Assembly (NCBI RefSeq): GCF_011064845.1
Contig: NZ_CP049015.1
Location: 1 to 64,000, forward strand
Direction: 5' to 3'
Source of the DNA: Citrobacter freundii ATCC 8090 = MTCC 1658 = NBRC 12681
Lineage (GTDB): Bacteria; Pseudomonadota; Gammaproteobacteria; Enterobacterales; Enterobacteriaceae
DNA: 64,000 nt
Below, piece by piece: positions 1 to 13,646 of this stretch. A program made the position numbers and the translations under genes. Under the pieces are notes generated by a model. The model searched no databases. It saw only the letters and a program-made list of their open reading frames with translations, and had not been told where the DNA came from. Position 1 is the stretch's first letter. Every line of letters begins with the position of its first letter.

Positions 1-1404
1 GTGTCACTTTCGCTTTGGCAGCAGTGTCTTGCCCGATTGCAGGATGAGTTACCAGCCACAGAGTTCAGTATGTGGATACGCCCGTTGCAGGCGGAACTGA
101 GCGATAACACGCTGGCTTTGTACGCGCCAAACCGTTTCGTGCTCGATTGGGTAAGGGATAAATACCTTAATAATATTAATGGATTACTCAATAATTTCTG
201 TGGAGCGGATGCCCCACAGCTGCGCTTTGAAGTCGGTACTAAACCCGTCACGCAAACGCTGAAAACGCCGGTCAACAACGTTGTTGCGCCCGCCCACGTG
301 ACTCAGCAAGTGCAACCACAACGTGCTGCTCCGGCGGCGCGTCCAGGCTGGGATAACGTCCCGGCTCCGGCAGAACCTACCTATCGTTCTAACGTCAACG
401 TCAAACACACGTTTGATAACTTCGTTGAAGGTAAATCTAACCAACTGGCGCGCGCGGCGGCACGTCAGGTGGCGGACAATCCTGGCGGCGCCTACAATCC
501 GTTATTCCTTTATGGCGGTACGGGCCTGGGTAAAACTCACCTGCTGCACGCTGTCGGTAACGGCATTATGGCGCGTAAGCCAAACGCCAAAGTGGTGTAT
601 ATGCACTCCGAGCGTTTTGTGCAGGACATGGTCAAAGCCCTGCAAAACAATGCGATCGAAGAGTTTAAACGCTACTACCGTTCCGTTGACGCGCTGCTGA
701 TTGACGATATCCAATTCTTCGCGAATAAAGAGCGATCGCAGGAAGAGTTTTTCCACACCTTTAATGCCCTGCTGGAAGGTAATCAGCAGATCATCCTGAC
801 CTCGGATCGCTATCCGAAGGAGATCAACGGCGTTGAAGATCGTCTGAAATCCCGTTTTGGCTGGGGACTGACTGTCGCGATCGAACCGCCCGAACTGGAA
901 ACGCGTGTTGCGATCCTGATGAAAAAAGCCGACGAAAACGACATTCGTCTGCCGGGTGAAGTAGCGTTCTTTATTGCCAAGCGTCTACGCTCTAACGTAC
1001 GTGAGCTGGAAGGCGCACTGAACCGCGTGATCGCCAACGCCAATTTTACCGGCCGGGCGATTACTATCGATTTCGTGCGTGAAGCGCTGCGCGATCTGCT
1101 GGCTTTGCAGGAAAAGCTGGTCACCATCGACAATATCCAGAAGACGGTGGCGGAGTATTACAAAATCAAAATTGCGGATCTGCTTTCTAAGCGTCGATCT
1201 CGCTCGGTAGCTCGTCCGCGCCAGATGGCGATGGCGCTGGCAAAAGAGCTCACTAACCACAGTCTGCCGGAAATTGGCGACGCGTTTGGTGGGCGTGACC
1301 ATACTACCGTGCTTCATGCCTGCCGCAAGATTGAGCAGTTGCGTGAAGAAAGCCATGATATTAAAGAAGATTTCTCCAATTTAATCAGAACATTATCTTC
1401 GTGA
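1..1404 (+). CDS. dnaA: Chromosomal replication initiator DnaA
   Basis: AAA+ ATPase that binds DnaA boxes at oriC, melts the origin and loads DnaB helicase; it is also a transcription factor. The protein is 467 aa, the usual enterobacterial length, and begins with GTG at base 1. Visible domains are domain I ([14 protein letters not shown]), a variable linker near residues 85-130, a Walker A GGTGLGKT at about 172-179, Walker [10 protein letters not shown] at about 232-240, and the domain IV DNA-binding signature [12 protein letters not shown] near 430. It leads the dnaA-dnaN-recF-gyrB cluster, with dnaN starting 4 nt after its stop. The promoter and any DnaA-box autoregulation lie outside the window. 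Recognition is by sequence from memory and is near certain. Confidence 0.99.
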   Translation: MSLSLWQQCLARLQDELPATEFSMWIRPLQAELSDNTLALYAPNRFVLDWVRDKYLNNINGLLNNFCGADAPQLRFEVGTKPVTQTLKTPVNNVVAPAHVTQQVQPQRAAPAARPGWDNVPAPAEPTYRSNVNVKHTFDNFVEGKSNQLARAAARQVADNPGGAYNPLFLYGGTGLGKTHLLHAVGNGIMARKPNAKVVYMHSERFVQDMVKALQNNAIEEFKRYYRSVDALLIDDIQFFANKERSQEEFFHTFNALLEGNQQIILTSDRYPKEINGVEDRLKSRFGWGLTVAIEPPELETRVAILMKKADENDIRLPGEVAFFIAKRLRSNVRELEGALNRVIANANFTGRAITIDFVREALRDLLALQEKLVTIDNIQKTVAEYYKIKIADLLSKRRSRSVARPRQMAMALAKELTNHSLPEIGDAFGGRDHTTVLHACRKIEQLREESHDIKEDFSNLIRTLSS

Positions 1405-1408
1405 CGCT

Positions 1409-2509
1409 ATGAAATTTACCGTTGAACGTGAACATTTATTAAAACCGCTTCAGCAGGTCAGCGGCCCGCTGGGTGGACGTCCTACACTGCCGATCCTCGG
1501 AAACCTGCTGCTGCAGGTTGCTGACGGCACCCTTTCGCTTACCGGTACCGATCTCGAAATGGAGATGGTGGCGCGCGTGGCGCTGATCCAGCCTCATGAA
1601 CCTGGTGCGACCACCGTTCCGGCGCGTAAATTCTTCGATATTTGCCGTGGATTACCAGAAGGGGCGGAAATTGCCGTTCAACTGGAAGGCGACCGTATGC
1701 TGGTGCGTTCTGGCCGCAGCCGTTTCTCGCTGTCTACGCTGCCTGCCGCCGACTTCCCGAATCTGGACGACTGGCAGAGCGAAGTCGAATTCACCCTGCC
1801 ACAGGCGACAATGAAGCGCCTGATTGAAGCCACGCAGTTTTCGATGGCGCATCAGGACGTGCGTTACTACTTAAACGGCATGCTGTTTGAAACCGAAGGG
1901 GAAGAGTTGCGTACCGTGGCGACCGACGGTCACCGCCTGGCGGTCTGTTCAATGCCTGTCGGTCAGCCGTTGCCTAGCCATTCGGTGATCGTACCGCGTA
2001 AAGGTGTGATTGAACTGATGCGTATGCTCGACGGCGGCGATAACCCGCTGCGCGTGCAGATTGGCAGCAACAATATTCGTGCGCACGTTGGTGACTTCAT
2101 CTTTACTTCCAAGCTGGTTGACGGTCGTTTCCCGGATTATCGCCGCGTATTGCCGAAGAATCCGGACAAACATCTGGAAGCCGGTTGCGATATCCTCAAA
2201 CAGGCGTTTGCGCGTGCGGCGATTCTCTCCAACGAGAAATTCCGTGGCGTGCGTCTGTATGTCAGCGAAAACCAGCTCAAAATCACTGCCAACAACCCGG
2301 AGCAGGAAGAAGCAGAAGAAATTCTGGATGTTTCCTATCCTGGTACTGAACTGGAAATCGGCTTTAACGTTAGCTACGTACTGGACGTTCTGAACGCGCT
2401 GAAGTGCGAAAACGTGCGTATTCTGCTGACCGATTCCGTCTCCAGTGTACAAATTGAAGATGCAGCCAGCCAGAGCGCGGCTTACGTTGTTATGCCAATG
2501 AGACTGTAA
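1409..2509 (+). CDS. dnaN: DNA polymerase III beta subunit (sliding clamp)
   Basis: Ring-shaped processivity clamp of the replicative polymerase; it also recruits MutS, Hda and translesion polymerases through its hydrophobic cleft. The 366 aa length is exactly that of E. coli, and the C-terminal residues ([10 protein letters not shown]) that line the cleft are intact. It lies 4 nt after dnaA and its stop codon overlaps the recF start by one base (TAATG), so dnaA, dnaN and recF are almost certainly co-transcribed and translationally coupled. Nothing unusual was seen. Confidence 0.99.
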   Translation: MKFTVEREHLLKPLQQVSGPLGGRPTLPILGNLLLQVADGTLSLTGTDLEMEMVARVALIQPHEPGATTVPARKFFDICRGLPEGAEIAVQLEGDRMLVRSGRSRFSLSTLPAADFPNLDDWQSEVEFTLPQATMKRLIEATQFSMAHQDVRYYLNGMLFETEGEELRTVATDGHRLAVCSMPVGQPLPSHSVIVPRKGVIELMRMLDGGDNPLRVQIGSNNIRAHVGDFIFTSKLVDGRFPDYRRVLPKNPDKHLEAGCDILKQAFARAAILSNEKFRGVRLYVSENQLKITANNPEQEEAEEILDVSYPGTELEIGFNVSYVLDVLNALKCENVRILLTDSVSSVQIEDAASQSAAYVVMPMRL

Positions 2510-3582
2510 TGTCGCTGACCCGCCTGTTGATCCGCGATTTTCGCAATATCGAAAATGCGGATCTCGCTTTATCTCCCGGCTTTAACTTTCTGGTAGGCGC
2601 TAACGGCAGCGGCAAAACCAGCGTGCTGGAAGCCATCTATACGCTCGGCCATGGTCGGGCGTTTCGCAGTTTGCAGATTGGCCGCGTGATTCGCCACGAG
2701 CAGGAGTCGTTTGTTTTACACGGGCGTTTGCAGGGTGAAGAACGTGAGACGTCGATTGGCCTGACGAAAGACAAACTGGGTGACAGCAAAGTGCGCATTG
2801 ACGGCACTGACGGGCACAAGGTCGCGGAACTGGCGCACCTGATGCCGATGCAGTTGATCACGCCTGAGGGGTTTACTTTACTCAATGGCGGCCCCAAATA
2901 CAGAAGAGCATTCCTTGACTGGGGATGCTTTCACAATGAAGCCGGATTTTTCACCGCCTGGAGCAACCTGAAGCGACTGCTCAAGCAGCGCAATGCAGCG
3001 CTGCGCCAGGTGAGTCGTTATGAGCAACTGCGCCCGTGGGATAAAGAACTGATCCCACTGGCGGAACAAATCAGCACCTGGCGCGCGGAGTACAGCGCTG
3101 GTATCGCGCAGGATATGGCGGATACCTGCCAGCAGTTTCTTCCCGAGTTTTCTCTCTCCTTCTCTTTCCAGCGCGGCTGGGAGAAAGAGACAGATTACGC
3201 TGAAGTGCTGGAACGTAGTTTTGAACGCGATCGCATGTTGACCTACACCGCGCACGGTCCGCATAAGGCGGATTTCCGCATTCGCGCCGACGGTGCGCCG
3301 GTGGAAGATACGTTGTCGCGTGGGCAGCTAAAGCTGCTGATGTGCGCCTTACGTCTGGCGCAAGGGGAGTTCCTTACCCGTGAAAGCGGGCGGCGCTGCC
3401 TGTACCTGATAGATGATTTTGCCTCTGAACTGGATGACGCGCGTCGCGGACTGCTGGCCAGCCGCTTAAAAGCCACGCAATCTCAGGTCTTTGTCAGCGC
3501 AATAAGCGCTGAACACGTTATAGACATGTCCGATGAAAATTCGAAGATGTTTACCGTGGAAAAGGGTAAAATAACGGATTAA
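2509..3582 (+). CDS. recF: DNA recombination and gap-repair protein RecF
   Basis: SMC-like ABC ATPase that, with RecO and RecR, loads RecA at single-stranded gaps. The protein is 357 aa. The Walker A motif GANGSGKT lies at residues 30-37, the ABC signature is the LSRGQLKLL segment near 268-276, and Walker B is [13 protein letters not shown] near 298-310. The start shares a base with the dnaN stop. The gene sits in its conserved place between dnaN and gyrB. Confidence 0.98.
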   Translation: MSLTRLLIRDFRNIENADLALSPGFNFLVGANGSGKTSVLEAIYTLGHGRAFRSLQIGRVIRHEQESFVLHGRLQGEERETSIGLTKDKLGDSKVRIDGTDGHKVAELAHLMPMQLITPEGFTLLNGGPKYRRAFLDWGCFHNEAGFFTAWSNLKRLLKQRNAALRQVSRYEQLRPWDKELIPLAEQISTWRAEYSAGIAQDMADTCQQFLPEFSLSFSFQRGWEKETDYAEVLERSFERDRMLTYTAHGPHKADFRIRADGAPVEDTLSRGQLKLLMCALRLAQGEFLTRESGRRCLYLIDDFASELDDARRGLLASRLKATQSQVFVSAISAEHVIDMSDENSKMFTVEKGKITD

Positions 3583-3592
3583 CCCAAGATAA

Positions 3593-6025
<2,433 letters not shown>

Positions 6026-6046
6026 CATGTACCTCAGGCCTGCTCC

Positions 6047-6119
6047 TGTAGGCCTGATAAGCGAAGCGCCATCAGTCAGTTCGTCTACGTTTGCCGGCTC
6101 AGGCCTTATCCGGCCTACC
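6047..6119. repeat. REP/BIME element after gyrB
   Basis: Two inverted REP units are visible: one beginning TGTAGGCCTGATAAGCG and ending CGCCATCAG, the other ending CCTTATCCGGCCTA. This is the standard enterobacterial bacterial interspersed mosaic element, here in the gyrB-yidA gap. REP elements in such places can bind gyrase or stabilise upstream mRNA. Confidence 0.85.
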
Positions 6120-6130
6120 ATCGATTGTCA

Positions 6131-6154
6131 AAAGGGGAATCTCGATTCCCCTTT
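6131..6154 (+). terminator. Probable terminator of the gyrB transcript
   Basis: Near-perfect hairpin AAGGGGAAT-CTC-GATTCCCCTT followed by a pyrimidine-rich tract (TCTATCCCCC TTTT). It lies just beyond the REP pair and before the yidA promoter region. The T-run is interrupted, so the efficiency is uncertain. Confidence 0.6.
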
Positions 6155-6231
6155 CTATCCCCCTTTTCGTAGCTGTTTTTTGAGCGGAATCGCGTTAGCA
6201 TGAGGACGGACTCATTTAATCCGGGGAACTC

Positions 6232-7044
6232 ATGGCTATCAAACTTATTGCTATCGACATGGATGGCACACTTCTGCTGCCCGATCACACCATTTCACCT
6301 GCGGTCAAAACGGCGATTGCCGCAGCGCGCGCGCGTGGCGTGAATGTGGTGCTGACCACGGGACGCCCGTATGCCGGCGTTCACAGCTATCTGAAAGAAC
6401 TACATATGGAACAGCCCGGTGACTACTGCATTACCTACAACGGTGCGCTGGTGCAGAAAGCAGGCGATGGCAGTACCGTTGCGCAAACCGCGCTGAGCTA
6501 TGATGATTATCGCTACCTGGAGCAGCTCTCCCGGGAAGTTGGCTCGCATTTCCACGCGCTCGATCGCAACACGCTGTATACCGCGAACCGTGATATCAGC
6601 TACTACACGGTGCACGAATCGTTTGTCGCGACCATCCCGCTGGTGTTCTGTGAAGCCGAGAAAATGGATCCAGAAACCCAGTTCCTGAAAGTGATGATGA
6701 TTGATGAACCGGAGATCCTCGATAAAGCCATCTCGCGCATCCCAGCAGAAGTAAAAGAGAAGTACACCGTATTGAAAAGTGCGCCGTATTTCCTCGAAAT
6801 CCTCGATAAACGCGTCAATAAAGGGACGGGCGTAAAATCGCTGGCCGATGCGTTAGGTATTAAAGCCGAAGAGGTGATGGCGATAGGCGATCAGGAAAAC
6901 GACATCGCGATGATTGAATACGCAGGCGTGGGCGTTGCTATGGACAACGCTATTCCATCAGTCAAAGAAATCGCCAACTTCGTGACCAAATCCAACCTCG
7001 AAGATGGCGTCGCGTATGCCATTGAGAAATTTGCGCTGAATTAA
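6232..7044 (+). CDS. yidA: HAD-superfamily sugar-phosphate phosphatase YidA
   Basis: Cytoplasmic Cof-type (class IIB) HAD phosphatase; E. coli YidA dephosphorylates several sugar phosphates. The 270 aa length matches E. coli. HAD motif I is DMDGTLL at residues 9-15 with both catalytic aspartates, motif II is TTGRP near 43-47, and motif III/IV is GDQENDIAMI near 219-228. The start at 6232 follows a GGGGAACTC Shine-Dalgarno region. In E. coli K-12 yidB lies between gyrB and yidA; no yidB is seen here, nor the dgo genes that usually follow. Confidence 0.95.
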   Translation: MAIKLIAIDMDGTLLLPDHTISPAVKTAIAAARARGVNVVLTTGRPYAGVHSYLKELHMEQPGDYCITYNGALVQKAGDGSTVAQTALSYDDYRYLEQLSREVGSHFHALDRNTLYTANRDISYYTVHESFVATIPLVFCEAEKMDPETQFLKVMMIDEPEILDKAISRIPAEVKEKYTVLKSAPYFLEILDKRVNKGTGVKSLADALGIKAEEVMAIGDQENDIAMIEYAGVGVAMDNAIPSVKEIANFVTKSNLEDGVAYAIEKFALN

Positions 7045-7066
7045 GAAATTATGGGCAAGTGCCTTG

Positions 7067-8167
7067 TTACATTTGCCCTGTTTCAGCCATGATTTGTGGT
7101 GCTGAATGGTCTCCCTGGGGAATATGCGCCACGCCGCTGCGCATAATCCATTTACGGGAAAATGCTGATGTGAGTGCCCGGCTTTTCAGGATTTTGCCAT
7201 ACAGTTTGAGACGTATTTTACGGGTAGCTTTACGGTAAGCATGATTCATATCTGGCGTATCCCGCAGCAGTACCGATTTGAGGATCTCCGCGCTGTCCAG
7301 CGCATAGCTAATCCCTTCCAGCGAGCTGGCGCTAATAAAACCGGCCGCTTCACCAATCAAAAATGCGTTGTCCTCTCCGCAGACAAAGTCTTTCCAGCGT
7401 GAGGGGAACAGAACCGTACATTTTTCACTTTTCACCGGTTTGCCGAACTGGAAATGGAACGCTTTCAGCTTCTCCTTCAGCGCGTCAAAGCGTGCCTGTC
7501 CGTCCTTCATGGGGTAGGCGCCACCAAAGATAAAATAGCCATCTTTGCTGATACTCCATGAATAACAGTCAGTTGCATCGTTATCAAAAATACAGGAATA
7601 GAACGGCACAGGATGTTTCTCCGCAAACCATTGTTGAATAGCGACATATTTACGGATTTGGTGCTGGGGATAGAGATGACGGCGCACCAGTGAATTCGCA
7701 CCGTCTGCCCCCACCAGATAACGCGCGGTGATCTGCTGCTCCCAACCGTCGGCGCGGAAAATAACATGCCATTTATCGCCCTCGCGCCAGATTTTCCGAC
7801 ACAGGCTGTCGTGGTACACCTGCACATCATCAGGGATGAGAGATTTAAGCCATAAATCAAAAGCATGGCGGTTGATATTAATGTAGCTGCGCTGGTAGTT
7901 ACGCGTCAAAGAAGCGGCAACATCAACCGTTTTAACGCTAAAAATCTGCGGGTTGGCGATGACATCAACGGGTAAGGTTATACCATCGCGGATAAACGAA
8001 CGCTGGGCGTCCGGGGCCAGCAGACCGCCGCAGGGTTTAGTGAAACCTTCGTTGCCGCACTGGCGTTTTTTATCCAACGCAATCACGCGCATTTTTCCGC
8101 TCAACTGCCGCGCCAGCGCTGCGCCTGCCGGACCTAATCCGATAATCGCCACGTCAAAATGTTCCAT
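7067..8167 (-). CDS. cbrA: FAD-dependent oxidoreductase CbrA (geranylgeranyl-reductase family)
   Basis: Flavoprotein of the geranylgeranyl reductase family, known in E. coli as CbrA (formerly YidS), a CreB-regulated protein linked to colicin M tolerance. Its substrate is not established. The start ATG at 8167 gives [15 protein letters not shown], placing the Rossmann FAD-binding GxGxxG at residues 10-15; an in-frame extension upstream overlaps the divergent yidR and was not used. The second FAD motif is in [14 protein letters not shown] and the third is [10 protein letters not shown]. The length is 366 aa, slightly longer than the K-12 protein at the C-terminus. A CreB tag lies about 50-65 nt upstream on the same strand, which supports the assignment. 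Confidence 0.92.
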   Translation of the reverse strand: MEHFDVAIIGLGPAGAALARQLSGKMRVIALDKKRQCGNEGFTKPCGGLLAPDAQRSFIRDGITLPVDVIANPQIFSVKTVDVAASLTRNYQRSYININRHAFDLWLKSLIPDDVQVYHDSLCRKIWREGDKWHVIFRADGWEQQITARYLVGADGANSLVRRHLYPQHQIRKYVAIQQWFAEKHPVPFYSCIFDNDATDCYSWSISKDGYFIFGGAYPMKDGQARFDALKEKLKAFHFQFGKPVKSEKCTVLFPSRWKDFVCGEDNAFLIGEAAGFISASSLEGISYALDSAEILKSVLLRDTPDMNHAYRKATRKIRLKLYGKILKSRALTSAFSRKWIMRSGVAHIPQGDHSAPQIMAETGQM

Positions 8168-8214
8168 CTTTCTGTCCGCAAAAAATGAAGATGGCGATAC
8201 GCTAAAGCCTGAAA

Positions 8215-8230
8215 GTGAAGTGCTTGTGAA
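8215..8230 (-). promoter_or_regulatory. CreB (cre) tag upstream of cbrA
   Basis: On the minus strand the sequence reads TTCAC-AAGCAC-TTCAC, an exact match to the cre tag TTCAC-N6-TTCAC bound by phosphorylated CreB. It lies 48-63 nt upstream of the cbrA start in the 100-base gap shared with divergent yidR, the orientation expected for CreBC activation of cbrA. Confidence 0.85.
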
Positions 8231-8267
8231 GTATGATTGCTTTAATCGTCTTGTATCAGGGCATCCC

Positions 8268-9494
8268 ATGAAGCAAATCACCTTTACGCCGCGTAATCAT
8301 CAGCTTACCAATATTAACACCTGGACACCGGACAGCCAGTGGCTGGTCTTTGATGTGCGTCCTTCTGGCGCCTCCTTTACCGGTGAAACAATTGAGCGCG
8401 TCAATATCCATACTGGCGAACTGGAGGTGATTTACCGGGCTACTCAGGGAGCGCACGTTGGCGTGGTGACCGTTCATCCAAAGTCGGAAAAATATGTATT
8501 CATTCACGGGCCTGAAAATCCTGATGAAACATGGCATTACGACTTCCATCATCGTCGTGGGGTGATTGTTACGCAGGCTGGGGTGGAGAATCTGGATGCG
8601 ATGGATATTACCGCGCCGTACACGCCAGGCGCGCTGCGTGGCGGGAGTCATGTGCATGTCTTTAGCCCAAATGGTGAGTTTGTCAGTTTCACCTATAACG
8701 ACCATGTTTTGCATGAGCGCTCGGCGGCGCTGGATTTACGCAACGTCGGCGTGGCTGCACCGTATGGGCCGGTGAAGGTCTCCGCGCAGCATCCGCGTGA
8801 ATACAGTGGCAGCCATTGGTGCGTGCTGGTGAGCCAGACGACACCAACGCCAAAACCGGGTAGCGATGAGATTAACCGTGCCTATGAAGAGGGCTGGGTA
8901 GGAGAAAACAGGCTGGCGTTTATCGGCGATACGTTGTCAGTGAATGGCGAAAAAGTACCGGAATTGTTTATTGTCGATTTGCCACTGGATGAAAGTGGCT
9001 GGAAACAGCCGGGGGACGCGCCTCTGGAGGGGACTGACATGACCATGCCTGCGCCGCCATCCGGTATTTGCCAACGTCGCCTGACGTTTACCCATGAGCG
9101 CGCCTTCCCGGGGCTGGTGAATCAACCTCGCCATTGGGTACGCAGTAATCCAAAGGCGTCTGAGATTGCGTTTTTAATGCGTGATGACAGCGGTATTGTG
9201 CAGCTATGGCTGATTTCCCCACAGGGGGGAGCACCGCGTCAGCTTACCCAATGCGCTACGAATATTCAGTCAGCCTTTAACTGGCACCCATCGGGGAAAT
9301 GGCTGGGATTTGTACTGGAGAACAGAATTGCTTGTTGTGATGTTCAAACGGGCGAGATTGTTTTTTTAACGGAACGTCATGGTAACCCGCCGTCGGCCGA
9401 TGCGATCGTCTTCTCCCCTGATGGTCGACAGGTTGCGTGGATGGAAGACGTCGAGGGTTTCCGCCAGCTGTGGGTGACTGAAACCGGGCGTTAA
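8268..9494 (+). CDS. yidR: YidR, DUF3748 beta-propeller-like protein
   Basis: Conserved enterobacterial protein of unknown function (DUF3748 family). The ATG at 8268 gives [15 protein letters not shown] and 408 aa; an upstream in-frame extension runs antisense through cbrA and is rejected. Repeated [10 protein letters not shown] and [15 protein letters not shown] segments near the C-terminus resemble TolB/PD40 propeller blades, as in oligogalacturonate lyase-like folds, so a six- or seven-bladed propeller is likely. No signal peptide is visible. It is divergent from cbrA and convergent with yidQ (1 nt gap). Confidence 0.9.
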   Translation: MKQITFTPRNHQLTNINTWTPDSQWLVFDVRPSGASFTGETIERVNIHTGELEVIYRATQGAHVGVVTVHPKSEKYVFIHGPENPDETWHYDFHHRRGVIVTQAGVENLDAMDITAPYTPGALRGGSHVHVFSPNGEFVSFTYNDHVLHERSAALDLRNVGVAAPYGPVKVSAQHPREYSGSHWCVLVSQTTPTPKPGSDEINRAYEEGWVGENRLAFIGDTLSVNGEKVPELFIVDLPLDESGWKQPGDAPLEGTDMTMPAPPSGICQRRLTFTHERAFPGLVNQPRHWVRSNPKASEIAFLMRDDSGIVQLWLISPQGGAPRQLTQCATNIQSAFNWHPSGKWLGFVLENRIACCDVQTGEIVFLTERHGNPPSADAIVFSPDGRQVAWMEDVEGFRQLWVTETGR

Positions 9495-9495
9495 C

Positions 9496-9831
9496 TTATG
9501 GCGCGGACATTTCTGCCGGGGGAATAACAGCGTTCGTGGCCTGGGTTCTCTCCTCGCTCTTTTCTACGCGGGATCTCACCGAGTTGTCTTTGCGAAAGAG
9601 ATCCCACGGTAGCAATACCGTATCGAGCACCGCGGTGAAAGGCATATCCAGAATCGCCAGCGACTTGGTTCCCCAGTTCGTATCACTTTCGCTAATCATT
9701 GTGGCACTGGCTCGCGTGCCAGGATACGTCCCTTCTTTGCCACCGGTATGCGACATGATGCTGGAACAGCCGCTTACAAACGCTATCCCACTACACATCG
9801 TCAGTGTTACCAACATTTTTTTAATCATCAT
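9496..9831 (-). CDS. yidQ: YidQ family lipoprotein (DUF1375)
   Basis: Small predicted lipoprotein of 111 aa, close to the E. coli YidQ length. An N-terminal signal peptide ends in a lipobox (FVSGC) with the lipidated cysteine at residue 22; serine at +2 suggests sorting to the outer membrane. The mature part carries GGKEGTYPGTRAS and MPFTAVLDTVLLPWDL, conserved features of the family. Two ATG codons stand in tandem at the start and either could be used. The function is unknown. Confidence 0.9.
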   Translation of the reverse strand: MMIKKMLVTLTMCSGIAFVSGCSSIMSHTGGKEGTYPGTRASATMISESDTNWGTKSLAILDMPFTAVLDTVLLPWDLFRKDNSVRSRVEKSEERTQATNAVIPPAEMSAP

Positions 9832-9999
9832 TTATTCATCTGTATTTATCGTGTTTGCATGGTGAGTTAAAGCGATCCGTTGCGAAAATAACATCACCAT
9901 TTCGTCGCACTGTGGCGGCCATCGCGATTTAACGAGAACAACTGCTCCCCCCAGTGTATGCAATAGACAACAAACTGCAAAAAAAGTCAGATGAATACG

Positions 10000-10029
10000 C
10001 TTGAAAAGTTTGTATTAAGACCCATTTTT
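10000..10029 (+). promoter_or_regulatory. Sigma-32 heat-shock promoter of ibpAB
   Basis: CTTGAAAA at 10000-10007, a 13-nt spacer, then CCCATTTTT from 10021. This is an excellent fit to the sigma-32 consensus CTTGAAA-N13/14-CCCATNT. It lies about 100 nt upstream of ibpA in the 301-base yidQ-ibpA gap, which otherwise holds no gene. Confidence 0.92.
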
Positions 10030-10106
10030 AGAGTGTAGACAAATGAAGGGCATGCCTGATGGGTGTCCTGGCTACCTGACCTGTCCATGATGGAAGGTCA
10101 ATTATT

Positions 10107-10123
10107 CTCGCTGATTTCAGGAG
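10107..10123 (+). promoter_or_regulatory. ROSE-type RNA thermometer of ibpA
   Basis: The leader just before ibpA can fold so that C7-U8-C9 and C11-U12-G13 (numbering from 10100) pair with CAGGAG at 10118-10123, closing an AUUU loop and leaving G10110 as a single bulge. This hides the whole Shine-Dalgarno AGGAG. The bulged-G hairpin is the hallmark of ROSE elements known from enterobacterial ibpA. The pairing was read by eye, not computed. Confidence 0.85.
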
Positions 10124-10132
10124 CTATTAATT

Positions 10133-10546
10133 ATGCGTAACTTTGATTTATCCCCGCTGTACCGTTCTGCTATTGGTTTTGACCGTCTGTTTAACCTGCT
10201 GGAAAACAATCAGGGCCAAAGCAATGGCGGCTACCCTCCGTACAACGTTGAGCTGGTAGACGAAAACCATTACCGCATTGCAATTGCCGTTGCCGGTTTT
10301 GCTGAAAGCGAACTGGAAATTACTGCCCAGGATAATCTGCTGGTGGTGAAAGGCGCCCATGCGGACGATCAAAAAGAACGTACTTACCTGTATCAGGGAA
10401 TTGCCGAGCGCAACTTCGAGCGTAAGTTCCAGTTAGCGGAGAACATTCATGTTCGCGGCGCAAACCTGGTAAATGGTCTGCTGTATATCGATCTTGAGCG
10501 CGTGATTCCTGAAGCGAATAAGCCGCGCCGCATCGAAATCAACTAA
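10133..10546 (+). CDS. ibpA: Small heat-shock chaperone IbpA
   Basis: Hsp20/alpha-crystallin chaperone that holds aggregating proteins in a refoldable state and passes them to DnaK/ClpB. The 137 aa length matches E. coli IbpA. The alpha-crystallin domain spans about residues 35-125 ([19 protein letters not shown] to [14 protein letters not shown]) and the C-terminal IxI/V-type motif is RRIEIN. Synthesis is controlled by a sigma-32 promoter and a ROSE thermometer directly upstream. Confidence 0.98.
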   Translation: MRNFDLSPLYRSAIGFDRLFNLLENNQGQSNGGYPPYNVELVDENHYRIAIAVAGFAESELEITAQDNLLVVKGAHADDQKERTYLYQGIAERNFERKFQLAENIHVRGANLVNGLLYIDLERVIPEANKPRRIEIN

Positions 10547-10552
10547 TTCTAT

Positions 10553-10569
10553 AGGCCGCTTCAGGCGGC
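10553..10569 (+). terminator. Intercistronic hairpin between ibpA and ibpB
   Basis: GGCCGC-TTCAG-GCGGCC is a perfect stem without a downstream T-run. It is therefore more likely an attenuating or mRNA-processing hairpin than a full terminator. It could set the ibpA to ibpB ratio. Confidence 0.5.
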
Positions 10570-10614
10570 CTTGCTAAGTCATCGGCTTGCCGTCAGGGAG
10601 CCGAAAGGTACCTA

Positions 10615-10632
10615 CTCGCTTCTTAGAAGGAG
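10615..10632 (+). promoter_or_regulatory. ROSE-type RNA thermometer of ibpB
   Basis: CUC at 10615-10617 pairs with GAG at 10630-10632 and CUUC at 10619-10622 pairs with GAAG at 10626-10629, with G10618 bulged and a UUA loop. The Shine-Dalgarno AAGGAG is fully sequestered. The geometry is the same as in the ibpA leader although the sequence differs. Confidence 0.8.
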
Positions 10633-10638
10633 ATTATT

Positions 10639-11067
10639 ATGCGTAACTACGATTTATCCCCACTGCTGCGTCAATGGATCGGTTTTGACAAACTGGCCAA
10701 TGCTTTGCAAAACACCGGTGAAAGCCAGAGCTTCCCGCCTTATAACATCGAAAAGAGCGATGATAACCACTACCGCATTACCCTTGCGTTAGCCGGTTTC
10801 CGCCAGGAAGATTTGGATATTCAACTGGAAGGTACGCGCCTGACCGTGAAAGGTACGCCGCAGCAGCCGGAAAAAGAGACCAAATGGTTGCACCAGGGGC
10901 TGGTCATTCAGCCGTTCAGCCTGAGCTTTACGCTGGCTGAAAATATGGAGGTCTCCGGCGCAAGCTTCACTAACGGCTTGCTGCATATCGATTTGACCCG
11001 GAATGAACCTGAAGCCATTGCTCCACAACGTATCGCTATCAGCGAACGTCCCGCATTAAATAGTTAA
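10639..11067 (+). CDS. ibpB: Small heat-shock chaperone IbpB
   Basis: Second Hsp20 chaperone, working with IbpA in hetero-oligomers and needed for efficient hand-over of clients to DnaK. It has 142 aa with the alpha-crystallin domain at about residues 32-122 and a C-terminal QRIAIS (IxI) motif. It shares [17 protein letters not shown] with IbpA's N-terminus, showing an old duplication. It is co-transcribed with ibpA across a 92-nt gap that contains a hairpin and its own thermometer. Confidence 0.98.
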   Translation: MRNYDLSPLLRQWIGFDKLANALQNTGESQSFPPYNIEKSDDNHYRITLALAGFRQEDLDIQLEGTRLTVKGTPQQPEKETKWLHQGLVIQPFSLSFTLAENMEVSGASFTNGLLHIDLTRNEPEAIAPQRIAISERPALNS

Positions 11068-11071
11068 ATAG

Positions 11072-12853
<1,782 letters not shown>

Positions 12854-12855
12854 CG

Positions 12856-13572
12856 TCAGGACGGGTCCGGGTGGACACGCCGTAAGTGGTAGTCCACCTG
12901 GTATTCGCTGGCGTTTCTGAACATGACTGAATAATTTAGAAATTCCCCGCTATCACTGTATGACAACGAGGTAATGCGTAATAACGGCGTCTGTTCAGGT
13001 ACGTTCATCTGTGCGGAGAGCTGCTTATCGGCAAGAACGGGGGTCAGACTTTCATAGTTGCCGCTGATTGTTATCCCGCACTCTTTCTCAATGTAATCGA
13101 ATTTTGACCCTTCCAGATGTGCCAGTGACAGATTACGGAATAATTTTACCGGCATGTAGCTGTCTTCAAGCATCAGCGGTTTGCCATCCACATAGCGAAC
13201 ACGGCGTGAGAAGTGGATACGTTCATTAATCTGGATACGCAGCTGACTGGCAATTGCCGGTGGTGCGGGCATTACTTCAAAAATCAGTACCTCACTGGTG
13301 ACTTCTTTTCCCTGTCTCTTCAGCACTTCCGCCAGTCCGGTTAGATTGGTGGTTTCATGATGGACATCTTTGCGTGCTACATAAGTTCCACTCCCATGAC
13401 GGCGTACGACCAATCCCCAGCCAATTAACATATCAATTGCTTTACGGATCGTCATTCGTGACACCGCAAACTCTTCGGCAAGCTTTTTTTCGCCAGGTAG
13501 CGGGCTACCGATGTTGTAATCAGAAGAATTCAGGCGAATTCGTAGTCGTTCCGCAATTGATTTGTAGATCAC
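12856..13572 (-). CDS. yidP: GntR/HutC-family regulator YidP
   Basis: Transcription factor of 238 aa with an N-terminal winged helix (LPGEKKLAEEFAVSRMTIRKAIDML, residues about 25-50, followed by GLVVRRHGSGTYV) and a C-terminal UTRA effector-binding domain (about 90-235). It is divergent from glvCG, and its likely ligand is an alpha-glucoside phosphate produced by that PTS. This is inference from position and from the HutC subfamily, whose members often sense phosphosugars. Inverted repeats in the shared promoter region are candidate operators. Confidence 0.93.
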   Translation of the reverse strand: MIYKSIAERLRIRLNSSDYNIGSPLPGEKKLAEEFAVSRMTIRKAIDMLIGWGLVVRRHGSGTYVARKDVHHETTNLTGLAEVLKRQGKEVTSEVLIFEVMPAPPAIASQLRIQINERIHFSRRVRYVDGKPLMLEDSYMPVKLFRNLSLAHLEGSKFDYIEKECGITISGNYESLTPVLADKQLSAQMNVPEQTPLLRITSLSYSDSGEFLNYSVMFRNASEYQVDYHLRRVHPDPS

Positions 13573-13607
13573 TACCAGACCTCTTTTTTCTTTTAATCAC
13601 CGCACCA

Positions 13608-13646
13608 TAGACCTTTTGATGTCTAACTTTTACGTGAAAAGTAGAC
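13608..13646. promoter_or_regulatory. Candidate YidP operators in the yidP-glvC gap
   Basis: Two overlapping inverted repeats share the half-site GTCTA/TAGAC: TAGAC-N8-GTCTA at 13608-13625 and GTCTAACTTTT-ACGTG-AAAAGTAGAC at 13621-13646. Symmetric sites of this spacing between a HutC-type regulator and its divergent target are typical operators. The assignment to YidP is inferred. Confidence 0.55.

Noticed and set aside
1..400. Replication origin next to dnaA
   Set aside because: No cluster of TTATCCACA-type boxes or AT-rich unwinding region is seen. In enterobacteria oriC lies away from dnaA, and the start of the window is just the numbering convention.
6047..6119. REP/BIME copies considered as CRISPR repeats
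   Set aside because: They occur singly or in inverted pairs at separate loci, without spacers of even length or cas genes.
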